Part shown: positions 13,365 through 21,965 of the stretch, piece by piece
Numbering within the stretch: position 1 is the first letter of the stretch
How the letters are laid out: each line of letters begins with the position of its first letter
Program-made: the position numbers and the translations under genes
Assembly: GCA_036402215.1 (NCBI GenBank)
Contig: DASWTI010000266.1
Location: 1-24,366, forward strand
Length of the DNA: 24,366 nt
Source: DASXTS01 sp036402215
Lineage (GTDB): Bacteria > Actinomycetota > Actinomycetes > Mycobacteriales > Pseudonocardiaceae
Direction of reading: 5' to 3'
Notes under the pieces: model-generated
The model's input: only the letters and a program-made list of their open reading frames with translations
The model's database searches: none
What the model was told of the DNA's origin: nothing

Positions 13365-16300
13365 CCGGTCTGCCGGAGCGTCCCGCCGTGATCGGCCTGA
13401 TGGCCGGTCAGCTCGGCCTGTGGTACGCCCAGCGGTTCGACCCCCGGAGCACCATCCACAACGTCGGGGAGTACCTGGACATCGACGGTCCTGTCGACGT
13501 GGAGCTGTTCCGCGAGGCGCTGCGCAGGACGGTGCGTGAGGCCGAGGCCCTGCGCCTGCGGCTCGTCGAACGGGACGACGGTGGACTGGACCAGTACCTC
13601 GACCCGGCGCTCGACCACCCTCTGACGGTGCTGGACATGAGCCGGGAGACCGACCCGCACGGGTCCGCGCTGGCCTGGATGCGCGCCGATCTCGGCCGGC
13701 TGCGGGACGTGCTCGCCGGGCCTCTGGCGTCCTTCGCGTTGTTCCGGATCGCCGAGCGGCGCCACTACTGGTACCAGGGGTACCACCACATCCTCAACGA
13801 CGGGTTCAGCTTCCCGATCGTCGTCCGGCGGCTGGCCCGGATCTACAGCGCGCTGGCCGACGGGTCGGCGGACCTCGGCGCCCCGCTGGAACCGGTGGCC
13901 GTGCTGCTCGCCGGGCATGCCGCCTACCGGGCGTCGGCGGACTTCACCGCGGACCGGGAGTACTGGAGTTCGCTGCTGACCGGGCGGCCGGAGCCGGTCA
14001 GCCTGAGCCGGCTCCCGCAACGCGGCCCGGCCCAGCGGTTCCGGCGGCGGTCGCGACGGCTGGCGGGTGCGGACGTGGCCCGGCTGCGGTCTGCGGCCGC
14101 ACGCCTCGGCGGCGGCCGGTCCGCGCTGGTGGTGGCCGCCGCGGCGCTGTGCCTGGCCCGCGTCGGCGGCCAGACCGACGTGGTGCTGGGTTTCGTCGTG
14201 TCGGGTCGCGGCCAGGGGCGTCAGCAGCACATCCCCGGCGTGATGGCGAACGTGGTGCCGATCCGCGTGACGGTCCGGCCGGACCTGCCGCTGGGTGACC
14301 TCGTCCGGCGGTGTGCGGAGCAGGTCCGGTCAGCCGTGCGCCACCAGCGTTACCGGATCGAGGACATCCGGCGGGACGCCGGTCTGGCGCCCGGCGCGTC
14401 GCCGTGGACCGTGACGGTCAACATCATGCCGTTCGACTACCGGGTCGGCTTCGCCGGTCACCCGATCACGGCCAACGTCCTCTCCAACGGGCTGCTGGAG
14501 GACATGTCGATCTCGTTGTACGACAACGCCCCCGACCACAGCCTGCTGCTGACGGTGGACGTGGACCCCGAGCTGTACGACGACTCGGCGCACGAGCGGT
14601 ACGCCGGCCTGTTCGGCGACGTGCTGGACCGGCTCACCCGGACGGACGCGCACGCCCCGGCGGGCAGCATCCCGTTCGTCGGTGCGGCGGACCGCGACCG
14701 CCTGCTCGCCGCGTCCCGCGGACCGGTCGCACCGCTGCCGACCACCGATCTGACCGGCCTGGTGACGCGGCAGGTGGCCCGCACGCCGCGGCACCCGGCG
14801 CTGATCGCCGGTGACACCACTCTCACGTACGCGGAGCTGGACACCGCGGCCGACCGGCTGGCCGAGATGCTGACCGATCGCGGCGTGGGGCCCGAGCGGA
14901 TCGTCGCGCTGCTCCTGCCACGGTCGGCGACCGCGGTGGTCGCCGTGCTGGCGGTGCTCAAGGCCGGCGGCGCCTACCTGCCGATCGACCCCGCCCATCC
15001 GGAGGGGCGGATCCGGTACCTGCTCGACGACGCCCGTCCCACGCTGGTCCTGACCGTGAGCGGCCTGGCGCACCAGGTGCCGGGAACACGTTGCCTGGTG
15101 CTGGACGACCCCGCGGTGCACCTCCGGCTCACGATGGCCGACGCCGGTCCGCTCCCCCGGCCCGGCCGGGCGACGCCGGGCAACGCGGCCTACGTGATGT
15201 ACACGTCGGGCTCCACCGGGCGCCCCAAGGGCGTGGTCGTCGAGCACCGGGCGATCGCCGGCTATGTCGCGCACGCGGCGCCGGTCTACCAGCTCGGCGA
15301 ACGCTCGGTCGTGCTGGCCGCGGCGTCGTTCGGCTTCGACGTGTCGTTGCTGGAGATTTTCGGCTCGCTGGCCGCCGGCGCGACCGTGGTGCTGGCCGGC
15401 GACGAGCAGCGGTCCGACGCCGATGCCCTGCACCGGCTGCTGGCCCGGCACGGGGTCACGGTGGCGCACGTGACCCCGGCGGTGCTCGACCTGTTGCGGC
15501 CGGCGGAACTCCCGGCGTTGCGGACGGTCTCGGTCGGCGGCGACGTGCTCGGCGCGGAGCAGGTTGCCCGCTGGACCACCGGCGACCGGCTGCTCTGGAA
15601 CGGGTACGGCCCCACCGAGACCACGGTGGAGATCACCCGTTCCCGGTGCACACCGTCGCCGCCCGGCTCGGTCCCGCCGATCGGCCGCCCGCTGCCGAAC
15701 GCCGCCGCCTACCTTCTGGACGGCTGCCTGCAACTGGTGCCGGACGGCGAGGTCGGCGAGCTGTACCTGGCCGGTCCGGCGCTGGCCAGGGGATACCTCG
15801 GCCGGCCCGGCGTGACCGCCGGCCGGTTCGTGGCCGACCCGTTCGGCGCGCCGGGCGGTCGGATGTACCGCACCGGGGACCTGGCCCGCCGGAACCCGGA
15901 CGGCGAGCTCGTCTTCGCCGGACGCACCGACGACCAGGTGAAGATCCGCGGCGTCCGGATCGAACCGGGCGAGGTCGAGGCCGAACTCACCCGGTGTCCC
16001 GGCGTCGCCCGGGCCGCGGTGGTGGCCGCGACGGACCCGCGGGGCGATCGGTGCCTGGCGGCGTACGTGGTGGCGGCGCCGGGGTCGGGCCTGGACCGCG
16101 AGGACGTCGTGGACCACCTGTCCGCCTTCCTGCCGGACCACCTGATGCCGGCCTGGATCGGGTTCCTGGACGCGATGCCGTTGACCACCGGCGGCAAGGT
16201 GGACCGGAACGCCCTGCCCGCACCGTCCGCCGACGGGGAACCGGCCGGCGGGCGAGCGGAGCCCCGTACGGCGGCGGAACGGACGCTCTGCGGGCTCTTC

Positions 16301-19300
16301 GCCGACGTGCTCGGGATGCCTGCCGTGGGGATCGAGGACGGCTTCTTCGCCCTGGGCGGGCACTCGTTGCTGGCCACCCGGCTGCTCAGCCGGATTCGCG
16401 CGGTGTTCGGCGTGGAGCTGGGCATCCGGGCCGTGTACGAGGCTCCGACGGTAGCGGCCCTCGCCGGACGGCTGGACGGGGCGGGCCACGCCCGTCCGGC
16501 GCTGCGGCCGGTGGCGCGCCCGCAGCGGCCGCCGCTGTCGTTCGCCCAGTTCCGGCTCTGGTTCCAGCGCGAGCTCGAAGGTCCGACGGCGACCTACAAC
16601 CATCCGATCCGGCTGCGGCTGACCGGGCCGCTCCGGGTGGACGCGCTCCGGGCGGCGATCCGGGACGTGGTGGCCCGGCACGAGACGCTCCGCACGCTCG
16701 TCGAGGAGGTGGACCGCCGGCCGGTCCAGCGGGTGCTGGCCCCGGTGGACGCCGAGGTCGAGGTACCCGTGGTGCCGGTCCATCCCGACGACCTGGCGGC
16801 CGCGCTCACCGCCGCGGCCCGCCGCCCGTTCGACCTGGCCGCCGAGCTCCCGTTGCGGGCGACGATCTTCGCGCTCGGCCCGGAGGACCACGTCCTGCTG
16901 CTGTCGCTGCACCACATCGCCGGCGACGGCTGGTCCACCGCACCGCTGATGCGCGACCTCTCGCAGGCCTATGCCGAGCGGTCGGCCGGCCGCGAGCCCG
17001 CCTACTCGCCGCTGCCGGTGCAGTACGTCGACTACACCCTCTGGCAACGCCGCCTGCTGGGCGACCGGAAGGACCCGGGCAGCCTGGTGGCCCGCCAGCT
17101 CGGGTACTGGCGGACCAGGCTCGCCGGCCTGCCGGAGGCGGTCGTCCTGCCCACCGATCGGCCGTACCCGGCCGTGACGACCCGCCGGGGCGACTCCGTC
17201 CCCCTGGTGATCCCGGAGGACCTGCACCGGGCGGTCGCCGAGCTGGCCGGGCGTCGCGGCGCCAGCGTGTTCATGGTCGTGGAGGCGGTGCTGGCCATGC
17301 TGCTGTGCCGGCTCGGCGCCGGAGATGACGTCCCGATCGGCGCACCGGTCGCGGGCCGGCTGGACGACGCCCTGGCCGACCTGGTCGGGTTCTTCGCCAA
17401 CACCCTGGTGCTGCGCAACGACCTGTCCGGCGACCCGACGTTCCTCGACCTGCTGGACCGGGTGCGGGAAACCTGCCTCGATGCCTACGCACACCAGGAT
17501 GTCCCGTTCGAGGACGTGGTGGAGGACCTCGTGCCGGAGCGCCGGCCGGGCCGGAACCCACTGTTCCAGGTGATGCTCACCATGCGCACCACGCCGGCCG
17601 GCCGGCTGCGGCTCGGCGGGGTCCGGGTCGAGGCGGACCTGCTCGAAACCGGCTGGTCGCCGTTCGACCTGCTGGTCGAGCTGGACAGCGTCCCCACCGC
17701 GGACGGCCCCGGCGTCCTGGCCGGGGACCTGAAGTTCGGCACCGAGGTGTTCGACCGGGCCACCGCGGTCGCTCTCACCGAGCGGCTGCGCTCGCTGCTG
17801 CGGCAGGTGGTTGATCGGCCGGATCTGACCGTGAGCGCGTACACCGTCTGGTTGCCCGGCGAACGTCAACGGGTGCTGCAGGAGTGGAACGCCACCGCGT
17901 GCGAGATGCCGGACGCGTCGCTGCCGGCCCTTGTCGAGGCCGCCGTGGCGCGGCACCCGGGGCGGACGGCGGTCGTCGCGGCGGACGACCGGTTGTCCTT
18001 CGCCGAGCTGAACTCCCGGGCCAACAGGCTGGCGAGGAGGCTGGCGGCGGCGGGCGCCGGTCCCGAGTCCGTGGTCGGGATCGCGGTACCACGGTCGGCC
18101 GGCCTCGTGGTGGCCGTCCTCGCGACCCTCAAGGCGGGCGCGGCGTACCTGCCGCTCGACGCGGACTATCCACCCGAGCGGGTCGCGTTCCTGCTCGACG
18201 ACGTGCGGCCGGCGATCGTGATCACGACCGCCGGCACGGCCACCGGCCTGCCGTACCCCGGCCCGTTGATCGTCCTGGACGACGACGCCGAGCGGGCGGT
18301 GCTGGCCGGGCTGCCGGACGCCGACCTGACGGATGCGGACCGGACGGCCCCGCTGTCGCCGCTGTCCCCGGCGTGCGTCATCCACACGTCCGGTTCGACC
18401 GGTGTTCCCAAGGGGGTGGTGACGACCTGCGGATCGATGGTGAACCTGGCGATCGCTCACCTCGACTGGCTCCGCGACCACGGCGGCGACGGCGACGGGC
18501 CGGCCGGCCCGGTCGCGCAGTTCGCCCCGATCAGCTTCGACGTCGCGGCGTGGGAGATCACCGAGACGCTGATCGCCGGCAAACCGCTGGCCGTGCCCGC
18601 TGCCGACGTGCGCCGGGACCCGGTCCGCCTCGCCCACTGGTTGCGGGAGCACGAGGTCAGCGAGCTGTGCGCCCCCAACGTGATGGTCGAGGCGCTGTGC
18701 GCGGCCGCCGCCCAGGAGGGACTCACCCTGCCGACGCTGCGGCACCTCAGCCAGGGCGGCGAGCCGCTGCGCCTCGGCCGGGCCGTGCGGGAGTTCGTGG
18801 CGGCGTGTCCCGGCCGCCGGCTGCACAACGTGTACGGCCCGACCGAGACGCACGTGATGACGTTGTTCGCGCTGCCGACGGACCTGAGCAGCTGGTCGTC
18901 GGCCACCGCGCCGATCGGCCGGCCGATCCGGAACGCCCGCACGTACGTCCTGGACCCGATGCTGCGGCCGGTACCGCCCGGGGTGATCGGCGAGCTGTAC
19001 ATCGCCGGCGCCGGAGTGTCGCGGGGGTACTGGGCGCGACCCGGCCTGACCGCGCAGCGCTACGTCGCCGATCCGTTCGGCCCCCCTGGCGAGCGCATGT
19101 ACCGCACCGGTGACCTGGCCAGGTGGACCACGGACGGGTACCTGAGCTACGCCGGGCGGGCCGACGACCAGGTGAAGATCCGCGGGTTCCGAGTGGAGCC
19201 GGGCGAGGTCGAGGCCGTGCTGGCCGGCCACCCCGACCTGGCCGAGGTGGCCGTCGTCGTGCGGGAGGACGAGCGGGCCGGCAGGCACCTGGTGGCCTAT

Positions 19301-19768
19301 GTGGTGCCGGCGCCCGGCCGGGACGCCGAGCAGGGCACGCTGCGCGACTTCGCCGCGAGGTCGCTGCCCGACTTCATGGTCCCCTCGATGGTCGTCGCGC
19401 TGGACCGGTTGCCGCTCACGGTGAGCGGCAAGGTTCACCGCCGGGCCCTGCCCACGCCGGACTTCGCGCGGTCGGTCACCGACGGCAGACCCCGCACGGA
19501 TCGCGAGGCCGCCCTGGCCGAGATCTTCGCCGACACGCTGGGCCTGGCCAGGGTAGGTGTCGACGACTCGTTCTTCGACCTGGGCGGCCAGTCGATGCTC
19601 GCCACCACGCTGATCAGCCGGATCAGGTCGGGGCTGAACGTGGAGGTGGAGCTGCGGACGCTGTTCGAGGCACCGTCGGTGGCCATGTTGGCCGCCCGGC
19701 TGGACGGATCCCGCCCGGCCCGCCGGCCGCGGTTGCGACCCGGGCCGCGAACCTCGGCGCCGTCATGA
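13361..19768 (+). CDS. Two-module nonribosomal peptide synthetase, C-A-PCP-C-A-PCP (2135 aa)
   Basis: Domains in order: C1 at about 8-440 (HH142-143xxxD147G), A1 at about 461-955, PCP1 (phosphopantetheine Ser1002 in GGHSL), C2 at about 1058-1490 (HH1184-1185IAGDG, LCL-like), A2 at about 1505-2010, and PCP2 (Ser2078 in GGQSM). Both A domains keep the A3 (TSGSTG-PKG), A5 (YGPTE), A7 (YRTGD), A8 and A10 Lys motifs and look active. Aligned by eye to GrsA, the pocket residues are roughly D-V-L-H-S-G-G-V-E for A1 and D-V-W-L-S-G-V-V-M for A2; I cannot assign a substrate from either, and position 278 of A2 is uncertain. C1 resembles the EntF-type C domain, which takes an acyl group from a separate carrier protein. 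No E, MT or TE domain is present. The GTG start has a strong GGAGG and overlaps the upstream stop. The 3' end overlaps the next gene by ATGA. Confidence 0.97.
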   Translation: MTGLPERPAVIGLMAGQLGLWYAQRFDPRSTIHNVGEYLDIDGPVDVELFREALRRTVREAEALRLRLVERDDGGLDQYLDPALDHPLTVLDMSRETDPHGSALAWMRADLGRLRDVLAGPLASFALFRIAERRHYWYQGYHHILNDGFSFPIVVRRLARIYSALADGSADLGAPLEPVAVLLAGHAAYRASADFTADREYWSSLLTGRPEPVSLSRLPQRGPAQRFRRRSRRLAGADVARLRSAAARLGGGRSALVVAAAALCLARVGGQTDVVLGFVVSGRGQGRQQHIPGVMANVVPIRVTVRPDLPLGDLVRRCAEQVRSAVRHQRYRIEDIRRDAGLAPGASPWTVTVNIMPFDYRVGFAGHPITANVLSNGLLEDMSISLYDNAPDHSLLLTVDVDPELYDDSAHERYAGLFGDVLDRLTRTDAHAPAGSIPFVGAADRDRLLAASRGPVAPLPTTDLTGLVTRQVARTPRHPALIAGDTTLTYAELDTAADRLAEMLTDRGVGPERIVALLLPRSATAVVAVLAVLKAGGAYLPIDPAHPEGRIRYLLDDARPTLVLTVSGLAHQVPGTRCLVLDDPAVHLRLTMADAGPLPRPGRATPGNAAYVMYTSGSTGRPKGVVVEHRAIAGYVAHAAPVYQLGERSVVLAAASFGFDVSLLEIFGSLAAGATVVLAGDEQRSDADALHRLLARHGVTVAHVTPAVLDLLRPAELPALRTVSVGGDVLGAEQVARWTTGDRLLWNGYGPTETTVEITRSRCTPSPPGSVPPIGRPLPNAAAYLLDGCLQLVPDGEVGELYLAGPALARGYLGRPGVTAGRFVADPFGAPGGRMYRTGDLARRNPDGELVFAGRTDDQVKIRGVRIEPGEVEAELTRCPGVARAAVVAATDPRGDRCLAAYVVAAPGSGLDREDVVDHLSAFLPDHLMPAWIGFLDAMPLTTGGKVDRNALPAPSADGEPAGGRAEPRTAAERTLCGLFADVLGMPAVGIEDGFFALGGHSLLATRLLSRIRAVFGVELGIRAVYEAPTVAALAGRLDGAGHARPALRPVARPQRPPLSFAQFRLWFQRELEGPTATYNHPIRLRLTGPLRVDALRAAIRDVVARHETLRTLVEEVDRRPVQRVLAPVDAEVEVPVVPVHPDDLAAALTAAARRPFDLAAELPLRATIFALGPEDHVLLLSLHHIAGDGWSTAPLMRDLSQAYAERSAGREPAYSPLPVQYVDYTLWQRRLLGDRKDPGSLVARQLGYWRTRLAGLPEAVVLPTDRPYPAVTTRRGDSVPLVIPEDLHRAVAELAGRRGASVFMVVEAVLAMLLCRLGAGDDVPIGAPVAGRLDDALADLVGFFANTLVLRNDLSGDPTFLDLLDRVRETCLDAYAHQDVPFEDVVEDLVPERRPGRNPLFQVMLTMRTTPAGRLRLGGVRVEADLLETGWSPFDLLVELDSVPTADGPGVLAGDLKFGTEVFDRATAVALTERLRSLLRQVVDRPDLTVSAYTVWLPGERQRVLQEWNATACEMPDASLPALVEAAVARHPGRTAVVAADDRLSFAELNSRANRLARRLAAAGAGPESVVGIAVPRSAGLVVAVLATLKAGAAYLPLDADYPPERVAFLLDDVRPAIVITTAGTATGLPYPGPLIVLDDDAERAVLAGLPDADLTDADRTAPLSPLSPACVIHTSGSTGVPKGVVTTCGSMVNLAIAHLDWLRDHGGDGDGPAGPVAQFAPISFDVAAWEITETLIAGKPLAVPAADVRRDPVRLAHWLREHEVSELCAPNVMVEALCAAAAQEGLTLPTLRHLSQGGEPLRLGRAVREFVAACPGRRLHNVYGPTETHVMTLFALPTDLSSWSSATAPIGRPIRNARTYVLDPMLRPVPPGVIGELYIAGAGVSRGYWARPGLTAQRYVADPFGPPGERMYRTGDLARWTTDGYLSYAGRADDQVKIRGFRVEPGEVEAVLAGHPDLAEVAVVVREDERAGRHLVAYVVPAPGRDAEQGTLRDFAARSLPDFMVPSMVVALDRLPLTVSGKVHRRALPTPDFARSVTDGRPRTDREAALAEIFADTLGLARVGVDDSFFDLGGQSMLATTLISRIRSGLNVEVELRTLFEAPSVAMLAARLDGSRPARRPRLRPGPRTSAPS

Positions 19769-21108
19769 TCCCGTTGTCCCACGCCCAGTTCGAGGTGTGG
19801 TCGTTCGACCGGCGCGACCACGGGGTGAGCCGGCGGCTGCCGAGGGCCTACGACCTCGTGGGGGACCTCGACCTGGCCGCGCTCGACGAGGCGATGGCCG
19901 ACGTCGTCACCCGGCACGAGAGCCTGCGCACCGTCTTCCCGGTGCGGGACGGGGTTCCGTACCAGCGGATCCTCGACCCGGTCGCCGGCCGGCCACCACT
20001 GTTCGCCGCCGAGGTCGGCGATCGGGACCTGCCGGCCGCGCTCGACGAGGCGGCGACCTACGTGTTCGACCTGGCCACCGAGCCGCCGCTGCGGGTGCAC
20101 GTCCTCACGATCGGCGAGCGCCGGCACGTGCTGCTGCTCCTGTTGCACCACATCGCCGCGGACGGGTTCTCGCTGGCCCCGCTGCTGCGGGACATCGGCG
20201 CCGCGTACTCGGCGCGACTGACCGGGCGCCCGCCGGACTGGCCGCCACTTCCCGTGCAGTACGCGGACTTCACGCTGTGGCAGCGTGAACTCCTCGGGGA
20301 CGAGAACGACCCGCGGAGCCTGTTCCGCGAACAGCTCGGCTACTGGCGGGAGGCGCTGCGCGGGGCGCCGGACCTGCTGCCACTACCCACCGACCATCCG
20401 CGGCCCCCCACGCCCTCCCACCGCGGCGGCCAGGTGTCCGCGACGGTGGGACCGGAGACGCACCGCGGGCTGGTCGACCTGTGCCGGCAGGGGAACGCCA
20501 CCCTGTACATGGGGGTGCAGGCGGTGCTGGCGACGCTGCTGACCCGGCTGGGCGCGGGCGACGACCTGCCCATCGGGTCCGCCGCCGCCGGCCGGACCGA
20601 CGAGGCGCTGCGGGACCTCGTGGGGATGTTCGTCAACACGGTGGTGCTGCGGACCTCGACGCGGGGGAACCCGACGTTCCGGGAGCAGCTGGCCCGGGTC
20701 CGGGAAACCGACCTGGACGCCCTGGCACGTCAGGACCTTCCGTTCGAGCGGGTGGTCGAGGCGCTGCTCCCGGCCCGGCCGCGGTCGCACAACCCGCTGT
20801 ACCAGGTGAAGCTCGTCCAGGAGGTCGGCACCGAGCTGGTGCCCGAGCTGCCCGGCGTCGCCGCGGCGGACCGGCCGTTCGACTTCGCCACCGCCAAGTG
20901 CGACCTCGCGGTGTACGTGAAAGAGGCGGCGGGCCACGGCGGACTGGAGTTCTTCGTGGTCTACGCCCGCGATCTCTTCCGCCGCGACACCATGGACCGG
21001 TTCGTCACGGGCCTGCGGGACCTCGTACACGCCGCCGTCCGGGACCCCGACCGGCCGCTGGTCACCGCCGAGCTGCCCGGCCACCCATGCGGGCGGGAGC
21101 CGAGATGA
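19765..21108 (+). CDS. Free-standing NRPS condensation domain protein (447 aa)
   Basis: A single C domain with no A or carrier domain. It has the N-terminal SHAQ motif, an RHESLR motif, the catalytic HHxxxDG as H128H129IAAD133G134, and the downstream VNTVVLR and HNPLYQV core motifs, so it looks catalytically intact. The start is ATG at 19765, which overlaps the NRPS stop in ATGA; a longer open frame begins at 19123, but its first part is antiframe to the NRPS. Free C domains such as VibH join a carrier-bound acyl group to a soluble amine. Placed directly after an NRPS that ends in PCP2 and lacks a thioesterase, it probably condenses the PCP2-bound peptide with a free amine or alcohol, or with a residue held on another carrier, and thereby releases the product. 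The acceptor is unknown. Confidence 0.9.
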   Translation: MIPLSHAQFEVWSFDRRDHGVSRRLPRAYDLVGDLDLAALDEAMADVVTRHESLRTVFPVRDGVPYQRILDPVAGRPPLFAAEVGDRDLPAALDEAATYVFDLATEPPLRVHVLTIGERRHVLLLLLHHIAADGFSLAPLLRDIGAAYSARLTGRPPDWPPLPVQYADFTLWQRELLGDENDPRSLFREQLGYWREALRGAPDLLPLPTDHPRPPTPSHRGGQVSATVGPETHRGLVDLCRQGNATLYMGVQAVLATLLTRLGAGDDLPIGSAAAGRTDEALRDLVGMFVNTVVLRTSTRGNPTFREQLARVRETDLDALARQDLPFERVVEALLPARPRSHNPLYQVKLVQEVGTELVPELPGVAAADRPFDFATAKCDLAVYVKEAAGHGGLEFFVVYARDLFRRDTMDRFVTGLRDLVHAAVRDPDRPLVTAELPGHPCGREPR

Positions 21109-21965
21109 GACCCGATGCCCCGACGCCCGCCATCACCGGACGGGCCATGCCGGCCGACGGGTTCCGGCTGCACCGGGACACCGGCGCGGTCGACCCGGAC
21201 GCCGTGCTCCGGGTGCTGGCAGGTGAGCTGGCCGCCTACCGGGTCACCGACTTCGTGGCCGCGCGGGACTGTCGGCGGATCACCGAGAACTTCTGGTCGT
21301 CCACCGGCCGCGCCGCCCGGTACGGCGCCGGCGCCGACGGCGTCGAGGGTTACCTGGTCGGTGCCTCCCACATCGAGAAGACCACGGACACCTACCTGGC
21401 GGACGTGGCGGGGTCGGCCGGCGCGGTGCGGGACCTCTACCTGGGCGCCGCCGACCCGATCGCGGGTCTGCTCGCCGGCCTGGCCGGGCAGGGCGTCATC
21501 GGCCGGGTCCGTCCGGCCCGGCACGACGACCGGCCCGCCGGGACCTCGAAGGCCGTGTGCTGGAACAACACCGGGCAGTTCCTGCTGCTGCCGCACGACG
21601 ACGTCGCGCAGCTCCGCGATCCGCTGCAGGCCGGCTTCGAGATCCAGCGCCTGCACCGGGTGATGGCCGTGAACGTGTACCCGCTGGTGGCGCCCGGGAC
21701 CGGCCAGCTCAGGCTGTGGAACGTCGAGCCGGACGACGCCACCCGGGCCGGCCTCGGCCTGACCCACAGCGGATACCCCTACCCGCCGCACCTGCTCGAC
21801 GAGCACCAGTGCCTGACCGTGCCGGTCGTGACCGGCGACCTGTGCGTGATCAACGGCAACCTGGTGCACGCCGTGCTCGGCGGCGCGGCCGTCCCGTCCG
21901 GGCGGCTGCTCCTGACCTGCTTCACCGGGCTCGACGATCGCGGCGACCTGCTGTGCTGGACCTGA
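21105..21965 (+). CDS. Probable Fe(II)/2-oxoglutarate-dependent oxygenase (286 aa)
   Basis: This appears to be a cupin-fold non-haem iron oxygenase. The putative iron facial triad is H164xD166 (in LPHDD) with distal His255 (in NLVHAVLGG). Arg267, 12 residues later, is placed where these enzymes bind the 2-oxoglutarate carboxylate. The length is ordinary for amino-acid hydroxylases of natural-product pathways. It does not show the HxE triad of the clavaminate/VioC arginine-hydroxylase group. ATG at 21105 overlaps the stop of the C-domain gene (ATGA), with GGGAG 5 nt upstream. A longer frame from 20481 is not the real start because it runs through the C-domain gene. The likely role is hydroxylation, desaturation or cyclisation of a building block or PCP-bound residue; the substrate is not predictable here. 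The family call rests on motif spacing, so it is less sure than its neighbours. Confidence 0.75.
   Translation: MRPDAPTPAITGRAMPADGFRLHRDTGAVDPDAVLRVLAGELAAYRVTDFVAARDCRRITENFWSSTGRAARYGAGADGVEGYLVGASHIEKTTDTYLADVAGSAGAVRDLYLGAADPIAGLLAGLAGQGVIGRVRPARHDDRPAGTSKAVCWNNTGQFLLLPHDDVAQLRDPLQAGFEIQRLHRVMAVNVYPLVAPGTGQLRLWNVEPDDATRAGLGLTHSGYPYPPHLLDEHQCLTVPVVTGDLCVINGNLVHAVLGGAAVPSGRLLLTCFTGLDDRGDLLCWT

Noticed and set aside
14330..19438. A 1702-codon minus-strand frame opposite the NRPS
   Set aside because: Same composition effect; the plus strand carries complete C, A and PCP motifs.
19123..19764. Upstream extension of the stand-alone C-domain frame (likewise 20481-21104 for the oxygenase and 21557-21952 for the dehydratase)
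   Set aside because: These stretches are out-of-frame readings of the preceding genes; the ATGA overlaps and the GTG inside the oxygenase end give sensible starts.
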